Shown here one piece after another: positions 44,456-53,794 of a stretch of DNA of 64,000 nt. Each line of letters begins with the position of its first letter. Positions within the stretch are counted from its first letter, which is position 1. Source of the DNA: an uncultured Clostridia bacterium (GTDB taxonomy: Bacteria; Bacillota; Clostridia; Oscillospirales; Acutalibacteraceae); assembly GCA_944384905.1 (NCBI GenBank), contig CALWVE010000031.1, forward strand, positions 186,001 through 250,000, given 5' to 3'. The notes under the pieces are model-generated. The model saw nothing but the letters and a program-made list of their open reading frames with translations, did not search any database and was not told the DNA's origin. The translations under genes and the position numbers were made by a program.

Positions 44456-45364
44456 TCACAATCCTAAAAATTCAACTTCCGTCTGCAGGCGAACATGAGC
44501 CTGCTCTTCCACCACATACTGAACATGCGCAATCAGCGCCAGCACTTCTTTGCAGGTGGCATTTCCCGTATTGATAATAAAGCCGCTGTGTTTAAAGCTG
44601 ACCTGAGCCCCGCCGATGGTATAGCCCTTGAGACCGCACTGCTCGATCAAAGCCGCCGCGAAATAACCTTCCGGGCGTTTGAACGTGCTACCGGCGCTGG
44701 CAAATTCCAACGGCTGCTTTTCCTTGCGGCGAAGGATCAGCTCGTTCATTCTGGACTGAATTTGTTCCACCTTAGACGGAACCAGACGCAGGCAGACAAA
44801 CGTAATGATGTCCGTACCGCCCGTAAACACGCTATGGCGATAAGAAAGATCCAGTTCATCCGCATACAAAGTCTTTTCTCTGCCATCCAGAGAAACGGCC
44901 TGCACCGATGTTAAAACGTCTTTCATTTCGCCGCCGTACGCTCCGGCGTTCATATAAGCCGCACCGCCTGCGCTGCCGGGGATACCCCAGGCAAATTCCA
45001 ACCCGGAAAGCGCATGGTCGCGGGCAAATTTACACAAAGAAGAAAGCGAAGCGCCTGCACCGCAGCGAATGGTTACGCCATCGTTATCCAGCGTGATCTG
45101 TTTGAAGTCTCCCTCCAAAGAAAGCACGACGCCGCGGAAACCTTCATCTGCAACCAACAGGTTAGAGCCTTTTCCCAAAACAAACAGCGGAAGCTGTTCA
45201 TCTGCAATCGTTTCCAAAACTTTTTTCAGAGCTTCCTGATTTTCAACACAAACAAATCGATCGGCCGGTCCGCCAATACGAAAAGACGTATGCGCCGACA
45301 TGGGTTCGTCTACCAGCACCGTGCACCCGGAAATATTTCGAAGTGCGTCAATTTTTTCATACAT
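44456..45364 (-). CDS. murB: UDP-N-acetylenolpyruvoylglucosamine reductase
   Basis: The 302-aa protein has the FAD-binding LGKGSNLLVADEGFRGVVL, GIPGSAGGAAYMNAGAYG, and catalytic Ser region FASAGSTFKRPEGYFAA of type II MurB. It reduces the enolpyruvyl group in the second step of peptidoglycan precursor synthesis. The ATG at 45364 is chosen for a GAGGAGG 9 nt upstream. It lies 14 nt after hprK. Confidence 0.96.
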   Translation of the reverse strand: MYEKIDALRNISGCTVLVDEPMSAHTSFRIGGPADRFVCVENQEALKKVLETIADEQLPLFVLGKGSNLLVADEGFRGVVLSLEGDFKQITLDNDGVTIRCGAGASLSSLCKFARDHALSGLEFAWGIPGSAGGAAYMNAGAYGGEMKDVLTSVQAVSLDGREKTLYADELDLSYRHSVFTGGTDIITFVCLRLVPSKVEQIQSRMNELILRRKEKQPLEFASAGSTFKRPEGYFAAALIEQCGLKGYTIGGAQVSFKHSGFIINTGNATCKEVLALIAHVQYVVEEQAHVRLQTEVEFLGL

Positions 45365-45378
45365 ACACGGAGTCCTCC

Positions 45379-46344
45379 TCAAATTTCCAATTCACGTTTC
45401 GTATTGGCTGTAGGAATCGAATCAACATCCATTCCCAGATTGGTAAGCAGTTCTTTGGCGGCATTATAGCCCATCTTCTTCTGGCGATGGTTCATGGCGG
45501 CCACTTCGATGATAACAGCCGTATTTCGTCCGGGCTTTACCGGGATGGTGATAACCGGAACCTGAACGCCGAGAATTTCGGTGTATTCCGTATCCAGACC
45601 CATGCGATCGTATACTTTACTACTATCCCAAATTTCCATATTGATACACAGATCGATTTTTTCTTCCATCTTTACGGCGCCGATACCAAAAATACGGCGG
45701 GCGTTGATGATGCCGATACCGCGCAGCTCAATAAAGTGGCGGATATTTTCGGGAGCAGATCCCAACAGCGTTTTGTTGGATACGCGGCGAATTTCTACCG
45801 CATCGTCGGCAATCAAACGATGGCCGCGCTTGATAATTTCGATAGCGGTTTCACTTTTACCTACGCCGCTGTCGCCCACCAGCAGGATACCTTCGCCGTA
45901 CACTTCAACCAATACACCGTGGCGCGTAACGCGGGGAGCCAGATCGACACTCAGCGTTCCAACCAAAGCAGCACTCAAGCTGGATGTCGGTTCATTCGAA
46001 CCCAAAAGCGGAACCTCAAATTCTTTAGCCGCTTCCATCATCACATCGTCCGGCTGCAAACCGCGCGTAATGATAATGGCCGGAGGACGTTTTTCGATCA
46101 ATTGGCGAACCGCTTCCGTCCGTTTTTCTTTCGGGAACGACGAAAGCATGGAAAATTCCGCTTTTCCGAGCAGATTGATGCGTTCCGGGTCAAAATATTC
46201 ATAATAACCGTTGAGTTCGATACCGGGCCGGTTCACGTTTGCTGAACGAATCAGGACGGTATCCGGACTACAGGGAAGATAAAACTCGTGCAAGGAAAGT
46301 TCTTTAATCAATTTGCTTAAAGCAATACTATATTCATTCGGCAT
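45379..46344 (-). CDS. hprK: HPr kinase/phosphorylase
   Basis: The 321-aa protein has catalytic H142 (RHGVLVEVYG), P-loop GDSGVGKS (157-164), HRLIADDAVEI and the signature region ELRGIGIINARRIFG. It phosphorylates HPr on Ser46 to drive carbon catabolite repression in Firmicutes. It is the first gene of hprK-murB-rapZ-whiA-dnaE. A TATAAT at 46383-46378 is a likely -10, with a poor -35. Confidence 0.97.
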   Translation of the reverse strand: MPNEYSIALSKLIKELSLHEFYLPCSPDTVLIRSANVNRPGIELNGYYEYFDPERINLLGKAEFSMLSSFPKEKRTEAVRQLIEKRPPAIIITRGLQPDDVMMEAAKEFEVPLLGSNEPTSSLSAALVGTLSVDLAPRVTRHGVLVEVYGEGILLVGDSGVGKSETAIEIIKRGHRLIADDAVEIRRVSNKTLLGSAPENIRHFIELRGIGIINARRIFGIGAVKMEEKIDLCINMEIWDSSKVYDRMGLDTEYTEILGVQVPVITIPVKPGRNTAVIIEVAAMNHRQKKMGYNAAKELLTNLGMDVDSIPTANTKRELEI

Positions 46345-46402
46345 ACTTTCGCTCCTCCTCGTTATCGGGATGTTTTTATTATACCTGATTCATAAAAAAA
46401 AG

Positions 46403-46439
46403 AAAAGAGGCCCTTTCAACAAAAGTCGGGGCCTCTTTT
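46403..46439 (-). terminator. Terminator of secD-secF
   Basis: An 11-bp stem (46403-46413 with 46429-46439; core GAGGCCC/GGGCCTC) with A-run upstream giving a U-run in minus reading; it lies 17 nt past the secF stop. Confidence 0.9.
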
Positions 46440-46456
46440 ATACAGGTTAAAATAGA

Positions 46457-47395
46457 TTATTTTTCGGAAACGACCGGATGCTTGTGATTCTGCCACATAG
46501 CAAACAGCGGGCCGGCAATAAACAGAGAAGAATAGCAGCCAACCACAACACCGACCATCATCGGCAGCGCAAACGTCATAACGGAATTGAGCTGATAGAT
46601 CAGCGCTACCACGAACACGCAGCAAATTGCAACGAAGGTGGTTACGGAAGTTGCTACCGAGCGGAACAGCGTCTGATTCAGGCTCAGGTTAACCAGCGTG
46701 GGATAATCCGTTTTGTTGCCAAGCAGGCGGCGGTTTTCGCGGATACGGTCATACAGTACGATCGTATCGTTCAGCGAATAACCGAGAATCGTCAGGATAA
46801 CCGCGATAAAGCTATCGTTGATGGCGAAACCGAAAATAACAAAAACGAGATAGGAAATCAGAACGTCATGCGCCAAAGCGATCAGGGCGCACACGCCAGC
46901 CGAAAAACCGCCGATCTTGCGGAAACGGATGGCAATATAGATCAGCAGCAGCACAAATGTAATGGCCACGCAGATCATGCACTTTTCAAAGAAAGTAGCG
47001 CCCATCATCGGGTCTACAGAGCTGGATTCCGCCACCGTAAACGGCGTTTCGGCAAAAGCCTCATCCAGTGCATCTGCAATAGCGGTCTGCTCTTCGAGCG
47101 TCAGGGATTCATTGCCCGCAAAAGAAACCGTAGCCTGTTTCTGGCCATCAGAAGTACCGTAAGCTTCGTTGATCTGAACCGTGGCGTTACGTCCGGAAAC
47201 ATCCTCAACGATCTTCTCGATTTCGTTCGAAGCAATATCCGCCGCAAAATTGTATTTAATAACCGCACCGCCGGCGAACTGAATATCCAGTCGGGTGCCT
47301 ACAAACAAGTTGATTACAATTCCGATCACGATAACCGCTGCGGAAAGGATAAAGAAAATATTTCTTTTGCCGTAAAAGTCAATCGTCTTTTTCAT
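46457..47395 (-). CDS. secF: Protein translocase subunit SecF
   Basis: The 312-aa protein has six membrane segments, the first at about 12-33, then a periplasmic-type domain to about 130, and the SecF motifs FAGGAVIKY and GYSLNDTIVLYDRIREN. SecD and SecF form a proton-driven pump that helps Sec translocation and membrane insertion. Overlaps secD by 4 nt (ATGA). Confidence 0.96.
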   Translation of the reverse strand: MKKTIDFYGKRNIFFILSAAVIVIGIVINLFVGTRLDIQFAGGAVIKYNFAADIASNEIEKIVEDVSGRNATVQINEAYGTSDGQKQATVSFAGNESLTLEEQTAIADALDEAFAETPFTVAESSSVDPMMGATFFEKCMICVAITFVLLLIYIAIRFRKIGGFSAGVCALIALAHDVLISYLVFVIFGFAINDSFIAVILTILGYSLNDTIVLYDRIRENRRLLGNKTDYPTLVNLSLNQTLFRSVATSVTTFVAICCVFVVALIYQLNSVMTFALPMMVGVVVGCYSSLFIAGPLFAMWQNHKHPVVSEK

Positions 47396-48834
47396 GCTTC
47401 CTTACCTCCAAACAGCGATTTTTTGTGCAGCGCTTTGAAAGAAGAAAGTGACTTAATCATCAGGCGGGCTGCAAACACGCCCATGATGAAGTTGCCGATT
47501 ACACCCACCAGCAGAGTAAAGCCGAAGGAATAGATGGAACCGGTTGTCGATTCGCCGAAAATAAGCGAAAGGATATTGGACGGGCCAAATACGCCGATCA
47601 ACATAATAGCAACGATAATAATGGTGATGTTGCCATCAAAAATCGACCAGAACGAGCTGCTGCAGCCCTTGGCAATGGCGCCATCGAGCGTTTTACCGTT
47701 AGCCAGTTCTTCACTGATACGAGAAGCCGTAATGATATTGGCGTCTACGCCCACACCGACAGAAAGCACGACACCGGCAATACCGGGCAAGGTCATCGTA
47801 AAGCTGTTCATAAACGGCAGGTAACCGGAAATTGCCGCAAACGTGATAGCCATCTGTCCGGCCAGGGCAATAACGGATACAACGCCCGGGATACGGAACA
47901 TCACAATCATAAAGATAGCAATCAGAACAAACGCAATAATACCTGCCAGCAGCATAGCGTCGAGCGAAAATTCACCCAGCGTGGGGCTGATCGTGCTGAA
48001 GTTCTGCGTTTTCAAAGCAAATGGAAGCGCACCGGCACGAATTTTTGAAGCCAGTGCAGAAGCTTCGGCAGCCGTGAAGCCGTTCTGAGCGTTGCCGTTG
48101 GCATCAACATGAGAACCGGATATGTAGCAAGTTCCGTTATCTACTACCGTAGAAACACGGGGAGCGGAAATCATCACATCATCCATCCAAACGGAAATGG
48201 TGCCGCCCAAAAGTTCTTCTGTGGCCTCAGCAAATTTTTTGCTGCCTTCTTCAGAAAATTCCAGATTGACAACGTATTCCATCGCGCCGCTGGAGTTATT
48301 GATAATACCGGCGGAAGCATTTACAACGTCGCTGCCCTGAAGAATGACATTCTCGGCCGTAACGCCCTTCGGCGTTTTCTGCACAACGTTGCCGTTGTCA
48401 TCGGTTTCTTCCGTTTCGTATTCGGAACCTTCACGGAAAGTCAACAAAGCTGTAGCGGAAATTTCCTGAATAGCTTTTTCGGGATCATAATCCGATTCCC
48501 CACTCTTCCAGGGGAACCGAACGATAATCAGATCATTGCTGTAATCCGCATACAGTTCGTAGTCGGTGATATTATTGGCCACCATACGAACTTCAATGGT
48601 GGACTTGGCGGCGTCCAGATCTTCGTTCGTAACTTCCTCGGCAGTATCAGGTTTAAAAATCGCTTCTACACCGCCGCGAATGTCAATACCCCAGCGAATA
48701 TCGCCAATTCCTTTCAAAATGGTGTGTTTTGTTCCGCGCCCATCCGTGTAGGCAATGCCGAACACAGATGTGAGGGTCAAAGCCAGAATCAGAAAGGCGA
48801 CGATAAAAAACACATGTTTTTTAACTCGCTTCAT
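47392..48834 (-). CDS. secD: Protein translocase subunit SecD
   Basis: The 480-aa protein has an N-terminal helix (about 8-28), GIDIRGGVEAIF, a large external domain, and five C-terminal helices with VGVDANIITASRISEEL. The ATG at 48834 is chosen because GGAGG lies 7 nt upstream; an in-frame start at 48897 would add residues unlike SecD and overlaps the promoter region. Operon with secF. Confidence 0.95.
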   Translation of the reverse strand: MKRVKKHVFFIVAFLILALTLTSVFGIAYTDGRGTKHTILKGIGDIRWGIDIRGGVEAIFKPDTAEEVTNEDLDAAKSTIEVRMVANNITDYELYADYSNDLIIVRFPWKSGESDYDPEKAIQEISATALLTFREGSEYETEETDDNGNVVQKTPKGVTAENVILQGSDVVNASAGIINNSSGAMEYVVNLEFSEEGSKKFAEATEELLGGTISVWMDDVMISAPRVSTVVDNGTCYISGSHVDANGNAQNGFTAAEASALASKIRAGALPFALKTQNFSTISPTLGEFSLDAMLLAGIIAFVLIAIFMIVMFRIPGVVSVIALAGQMAITFAAISGYLPFMNSFTMTLPGIAGVVLSVGVGVDANIITASRISEELANGKTLDGAIAKGCSSSFWSIFDGNITIIIVAIMLIGVFGPSNILSLIFGESTTGSIYSFGFTLLVGVIGNFIMGVFAARLMIKSLSSFKALHKKSLFGGKEA

Positions 48835-48905
48835 GCATATTCCTCCGAACTGAATTTGTTTGGTTGCCGACAAGTTTGTCTTTAACCGGGTTAGCACAAA
48901 AAAAC

Positions 48906-48934
48906 ATTATAGAAGTATCAAGCTGAAATGTCAA
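48906..48934 (-). promoter_or_regulatory. Promoter of secD-secF
   Basis: In minus-strand reading TTGACA (48934-48929), exact 17-bp spacer, TATAAT (48911-48906). It starts 10 nt after the recN stop, so secDF is transcribed separately. Confidence 0.88.
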
Positions 48935-48944
48935 GCTTTGTCGT

Positions 48945-50612
48945 TTATTCCGCAGAACACAGCATTTCTTCTGCCATTTTCAGCTGAATGGGCGTGGGTT
49001 CGCCGCCGTTGATAATACGCGCGAGCTCGTGTTTGCGTTCTTCAAAAGAAAGGCGGCTGATGTGCGTATACGTCCGATTATTTTCAACTTCCTTGCGGAT
49101 CAAATAATGAACATCGCCCATCGAAGCAATCTGAGCCAGATGCGTAACGCACAAAACCTGATGAGAAGCCGCAACTTCACGCAATTTCTGGCCGACACGG
49201 CGAGCGCTCAGGCCACTGATTCCCGTATCGACTTCGTCGAAAATAAACGTACCGATTTCATCGCTGCCGGCCAGTACGGTTTTTATGGCCAGCATCATAC
49301 GCGAAAGTTCACCGCCCGAAGCGATTTTAGCCAGCGGACGCGGCTCTTCGCCCGGATTTGTGGAAATCAAAAACTGGATTTTATCGCATCCCACCGCGCT
49401 CAGCGAGGTTCGGATCTGCTCCACCTGAAAAACCACATGCGGCATATTGAGAAACACCAATTCTTCCCGCACACGCTGGGAAAAAACCGCAGCCGTACTG
49501 CGGCGCGCCGCGGACAGTTCCTTGGCCAGGGCAATCGCCTGCTTTTTGGCTTCATCAAAAGCTTCTTCCAGCTCGGCAATTTTTTCATCCGCGCCTTCAA
49601 TTCCGGCCAGTTCTAATCTGGCGTTTTCAAGAAAAGCCAGTATTTCTTCTTCCGTTTCGCCGTATTTCAGGCCCAGCCGATACAGAAAATCTAGTCTGGC
49701 TTCTGTCTCTTCAAGCTGATCCGGATCGAATTGCAGCGATTCTGTACAGGCGCGTAAAGATTCCACCGCATCTTGAATGCCGTAAGCGGCATCCTCCAGC
49801 TGCTGGGCGGCGCTCTGCGCCGGGGGCAAAAGCTCGGCGGCCGATCGCGCGGCCTGCGCGGCCTGATCAATCTGCTGCGCGGCTCCCGGCTGTTCGTCTT
49901 CGCCTTCCAGAACGGCCAGCGCGGCATAGAGCTGCCCCGCAATTTTCTCGCTGTTGCGCATCACTTCGCGCCGCGTTTTCAGCTCATCCATTTCGCCCAG
50001 ACGCAAGTCGGCGTTCTCCAGCTCTTCGATCTGGTATTTCAACAGATCGATACGCCGGGCTTTCTGGTTTTCGTCTGTCGCCAGTGCATCCAGCTGCGCA
50101 CCGATTTCGCGCAAATGTTGATAGGCCTGCGTATACCGCCGCTGCAGCGCCTGATAATCGCCGAAAGCATCGATATACTGCACATGCAGATCGGGAGACG
50201 TGAGCTCATAGCCCTCGTGCTGACCCAAAATAGAAACCAGCCGCTCGCCCAGTTCCCGCAGAACGGAAACCGTAGCCGGCCGCCGGCCGATACGGCACAG
50301 GCTTTTCCCCTCCGGCCGGATGACGCGCTGAATCAATAGGCTTCCGTCTTCTTCGGGTTCATAGCCTAATTCACGTACACGGGCAAGCGTTGCCGGGCTT
50401 AAATCGGTGAACACCGCAGAAACTTCGGCGGACTGTGCGCCGGTACGGATCAGATCCCGCGAAATCCGCTCGCCACGGATTGCCTGAATGGCATCGATCA
50501 CAATCGATTTACCGGCCCCCGTTTCGCCTGTCAGCACATTGAAGCCGGATTCAAAATCGATGGAGGCCTGTTCGATGACCGCAATATTTTCGATGTACAG
50601 CTGTGAGAGCAT
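48945..50612 (-). CDS. recN: DNA repair protein RecN
   Basis: The 555-aa SMC-like protein has Walker A GETGAGKS (29-36), two coiled-coil arms (about 165-370), the signature ASGGELSRMMLAIK and Walker B TFIFDEVDTGISG. It acts early in double-strand break repair. It is last in the dxs-tlyA-argR-recN series, 24 nt after argR. Confidence 0.96.
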   Translation of the reverse strand: MLSQLYIENIAVIEQASIDFESGFNVLTGETGAGKSIVIDAIQAIRGERISRDLIRTGAQSAEVSAVFTDLSPATLARVRELGYEPEEDGSLLIQRVIRPEGKSLCRIGRRPATVSVLRELGERLVSILGQHEGYELTSPDLHVQYIDAFGDYQALQRRYTQAYQHLREIGAQLDALATDENQKARRIDLLKYQIEELENADLRLGEMDELKTRREVMRNSEKIAGQLYAALAVLEGEDEQPGAAQQIDQAAQAARSAAELLPPAQSAAQQLEDAAYGIQDAVESLRACTESLQFDPDQLEETEARLDFLYRLGLKYGETEEEILAFLENARLELAGIEGADEKIAELEEAFDEAKKQAIALAKELSAARRSTAAVFSQRVREELVFLNMPHVVFQVEQIRTSLSAVGCDKIQFLISTNPGEEPRPLAKIASGGELSRMMLAIKTVLAGSDEIGTFIFDEVDTGISGLSARRVGQKLREVAASHQVLCVTHLAQIASMGDVHYLIRKEVENNRTYTHISRLSFEERKHELARIINGGEPTPIQLKMAEEMLCSAE

Positions 50613-50636
50613 AAAACGCCTCCTTGGTATCCGGCA

Positions 50637-51092
50637 TTATTTGCCGCTTACAACCCGTTTGAGTTCCTCCTGCATATCCAAAGCCTGCTGATCGGTTTTG
50701 CAGATAATCAGAATCGTATCGTCGCCGGCCAGCGTACCGACAAACGGCTTGGGCTGCATGGAATCGATCGCAGCACAGACTGCCTGCGCCATACCCGTCA
50801 TGGTTTTGATGACAAGCAAATTGCCTGCCGCTTCGATCATACGGATGGAATCGCTGAACATGGAAAGGAATTTGGCGGAAATATCTTCCGTGTCTTCCTT
50901 TCCGGTTGTATATTTATATTTTCCTCCGCCCGAAAGCGACTTAATGAGGCGCAGTTCCTTGATATCGCGGGAAACGGTGGCCTGCGTCACATCGAATCCG
51001 CATTCACGCAGGCAGCGCAGCAGCTCTTCCTGCGTGTCGATATCCTTCTCTGCAATCAATTCCAGAATTTTGGCATGTCGTCTTGTTTTCAT
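50637..51092 (-). CDS. argR: Arginine repressor
   Basis: The 151-aa protein has the winged helix DNA-binding start (KILELIAEKDIDTQEELLRCLRECGFDVTQATVSRDIKEL) and a C-terminal arginine-binding domain with GTLAGDDTILIICK. ArgR hexamers control arginine genes. The argR-recN-tlyA-dxs setting is conserved in Clostridia and Bacilli; no arginine biosynthesis genes lie in this window. Confidence 0.95.
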   Translation of the reverse strand: MKTRRHAKILELIAEKDIDTQEELLRCLRECGFDVTQATVSRDIKELRLIKSLSGGGKYKYTTGKEDTEDISAKFLSMFSDSIRMIEAAGNLLVIKTMTGMAQAVCAAIDSMQPKPFVGTLAGDDTILIICKTDQQALDMQEELKRVVSGK

Positions 51093-51106
51093 TTTATAAC
51101 TCCTCT

Positions 51107-51916
51107 CTAGCCACCTAACGTGGTATGGGATTCTTCAACCAAAGCCGGAATATTCAGTTCCGTCCGGCATTCAGGCTGTAAGCTTTTCTGCAAATAAATC
51201 AGATATTCAATATTGCCTTCCGGGCCTTTTACCGGAGAAAACGTCAGCCCCAGCACATCGTAACCGATAGAAAGCGCCAGACCGACGATTTTTTCAATCA
51301 CTTCCCGATGAACAGCGGGGTCGCGCACAACGCCTTTCTTGCCCACTTTTTCCCGTCCCGCTTCAAACTGCGGCTTAATCAGGCAAACACAGGCACCGTT
51401 GTCGGCAAGCAGTTCACGGGCGGCCGGCAGAATCAGCGAAAGTGAAATAAAAGAAACATCCACGCTGAAGAAATCAATTTCTTCGTGAATCTGCTCATGC
51501 GTCAGATAGCGGGCGTTGGTTCGCTCCAGATTCACAACCCGCTCGTCGGTGCGCAATTTCCAGGCAAGCTGACCGTAGCCGACATCGACTGCATAGACTT
51601 TCCGGGCGCCGTTTTGCAGCATGCAATCGGTAAAACCGCCCGTTGAAGCGCCAATATCCATGCAGATTTTCCCTTCCAGCGAAATCGGAAACAGCTGCAT
51701 GGCTTTTTCCAGCTTTAAGCCTCCGCGGCTCACATACCGCAGAGCATGTCCGCGCACCTCCGGCACAGTATCTTCGGGGAACATTTCCCCGGCTTTATCA
51801 TATTTTACGCCTTTTACATAAACGCTGCCGGACATAATCAGCGCCTTGGCACGTTCTCGGCTTTCGGCCAGTCCCTGCTCAAACAGCAGGACATCCAGTC
51901 TTTTCTTCTGTGCCAT
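51107..51916 (-). CDS. tlyA: TlyA-family rRNA 2'-O-methyltransferase
   Basis: The 269-aa protein has an N-terminal S4 RNA-binding domain (KKRLDVLLFEQGLAESRERAKALI) and an FtsJ-like methyltransferase domain with DIGASTGGFTDCML, VDVGYGQL and KPQFEAG. TlyA methylates ribosomal RNA cytidines and, in mycobacteria, affects capreomycin sensitivity. Its start lies 38 nt inside the dxs 3' end; the match of the first residues to the family supports this long overlap. Confidence 0.95.
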   Translation of the reverse strand: MAQKKRLDVLLFEQGLAESRERAKALIMSGSVYVKGVKYDKAGEMFPEDTVPEVRGHALRYVSRGGLKLEKAMQLFPISLEGKICMDIGASTGGFTDCMLQNGARKVYAVDVGYGQLAWKLRTDERVVNLERTNARYLTHEQIHEEIDFFSVDVSFISLSLILPAARELLADNGACVCLIKPQFEAGREKVGKKGVVRDPAVHREVIEKIVGLALSIGYDVLGLTFSPVKGPEGNIEYLIYLQKSLQPECRTELNIPALVEESHTTLGG

Positions 51917-53789
51917 CGTATTCCCCTTTCCCGGAAAGGACCAGCTGCATCAAACCGTCAGCGTCCAGCCCGTACGTTTTTAAAATTGCGTCCTGCTGCG
52001 CATGCGGAATAAACTGATTGGGGAATGCCCGCAGGACAAAGCGGCCCTGATAGCCGTTTTTCAAAAGCAGCATAGCAAAATGTTCGCCAAGACCGCCTTC
52101 TCCAATTCCTTCTTCCGCAAAATAAACCGTATCACACGCAAGGCAAGCCTCAACCGCCGCCGGATCAATCGGCTGAATTCGATTGAGTTTCAGCAATCCA
52201 ACAGACTTGCCTTGTTCTTTTAGTTTCTGCTGTGCCTGCGCCGCGGATGAAAACGTGCGCCCATACGTGACCAGCACGGCGGAAGCCGGCAACCCCACCG
52301 TTTGAAAAGCTTCTGAGCTGCACGCGAAACCTTCCGGTCGAAAACCTTCTGTTCCGCGCGGATACCGCACAACCGAAACGCCCGGTTCATTTACAGCCCT
52401 CGTCAAAGCGGGATTCATTTCCTCAAAATAGGTGGGCGAATAAATGGTCACTTCGGGAACCGTGCGCAAAAACGACACGTCAAAAATGCCCTGGTGCGTT
52501 TCCCCGTCATCGCCGACAATGCCGGCGCGGTCAACGGCCAGCGTAATATTCACATGCTGCAAAGCGGCATCATGCAGAATCTGATCGTAAGCCCGCTGCA
52601 AAAAGGTAGAGTACACAGCAAAAACAGGCTTCATGCCCTGCGCAGCCAGGCCACCCGCAAATGTAACCGCATGGCCTTCGGCGATACCGACGTCGAAAAA
52701 GCGCTCCGGATACAATTTGCGAAAACGATCCAGGCGCGTTCCACGATCCATGGCGGCCGTAATGGCGCAAATGCTGGGATCGTGTTCTGCGAGCTGGCAA
52801 ATATCACGGGAGAAAATATCGGAAAAAGTATCCGATGCACCAGGCTGAACTCCTTGTTCGGGATCAAACGGCGAAATGCCGTGATAAGCGCCCGGATTTT
52901 GTTCGGCAGGGACATATCCCCTGCCTTTCTGCGTAACAACATGAACCAGAACCGGCGTCTTCATTTGACGAACCGATTCAAACGTGCGCAGCAAAGCGGG
53001 AAGATCATGACCGTTGATAGGGCCATAATACGAAAATCCCAGATCATCAAACATATTGCCGCGGTAGACCATATTTTTAATGGCACTTTTCAATCCGCGG
53101 ATTGCCTGCGCCATACCGTGCCCCACGCCCGGAATACCTTCGATCACGCGTTCGATTCTGGACTTAGCGCGCAAATAGTCGGGCAGTGTGCGGATATTTG
53201 TGAGATACCGCGCCATAGAGCCAACGTTTTTGGAAATGGACATATCATTATCGTTGAGCACAACGATAAAATTCCGTTTGGCGCGTCCGGCATTATTCAG
53301 CCCTTCATACGCAAGCCCACCCGAAAGCGCGCCGTCGCCAATAACAGCGACCACATGCCCCGGGTCTTTCTGCAAATGCTGGGCGCAGGAAATACCGTAT
53401 GCCGCAGAAATCGACGTGCTGCTGTGGCCGCTGGTCAGCGGGTCATACACACTTTCACGCCGATTCGGAAAACCCGAGATACCGTTTTCCTGCCGCAGCG
53501 TGGAAAACTGTTCATAACGTCCCGTTAAAAGTTTATGGGCATACGTCTGATGACCAACATCCCAAATAATTTTATCGTGTGAAAGATCAAATACACGGTC
53601 CAGCGCAACGGTTAATTCCACCACGCCCAAATTGGACGCCAAATGTCCCCCGTTATGGGCCACCGTTTGAATAATAACCTGACGGATTTCACGGCAAAGC
53701 TGCGGCAGATCTTTTTCCGGCACAGCACGCAGATCTTCGGCTGAATGAATTTCTTTGAGCAGGCGCGGATCAAAATCAAACGTTCCCAT
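51879..53789 (-). CDS. dxs: 1-deoxy-D-xylulose-5-phosphate synthase
   Basis: The 636-aa protein has the GHQTYAHKLLTGR region, GHSSTSISAAYG, the thiamine diphosphate motif GDGALSGGLAYEGLNNAG, and the transketolase-like middle domain DRAGIVGDDGETHQG. It joins pyruvate and glyceraldehyde 3-phosphate to start the MEP isoprenoid pathway. It lies 5 nt after lgt and overlaps tlyA. Confidence 0.97.
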   Translation of the reverse strand: MGTFDFDPRLLKEIHSAEDLRAVPEKDLPQLCREIRQVIIQTVAHNGGHLASNLGVVELTVALDRVFDLSHDKIIWDVGHQTYAHKLLTGRYEQFSTLRQENGISGFPNRRESVYDPLTSGHSSTSISAAYGISCAQHLQKDPGHVVAVIGDGALSGGLAYEGLNNAGRAKRNFIVVLNDNDMSISKNVGSMARYLTNIRTLPDYLRAKSRIERVIEGIPGVGHGMAQAIRGLKSAIKNMVYRGNMFDDLGFSYYGPINGHDLPALLRTFESVRQMKTPVLVHVVTQKGRGYVPAEQNPGAYHGISPFDPEQGVQPGASDTFSDIFSRDICQLAEHDPSICAITAAMDRGTRLDRFRKLYPERFFDVGIAEGHAVTFAGGLAAQGMKPVFAVYSTFLQRAYDQILHDAALQHVNITLAVDRAGIVGDDGETHQGIFDVSFLRTVPEVTIYSPTYFEEMNPALTRAVNEPGVSVVRYPRGTEGFRPEGFACSSEAFQTVGLPASAVLVTYGRTFSSAAQAQQKLKEQGKSVGLLKLNRIQPIDPAAVEACLACDTVYFAEEGIGEGGLGEHFAMLLLKNGYQGRFVLRAFPNQFIPHAQQDAILKTYGLDADGLMQLVLSGKGEYDGTEEKTGCPAV

Positions 53790-53794
53790 AGCGC

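Noticed and set aside
51879..51916. 38-nt overlap between dxs and tlyA as a possible sequencing error
   Set aside because: Both ends look natural: tlyA begins with the family's conserved residues and dxs ends after its complete C-terminal domain.
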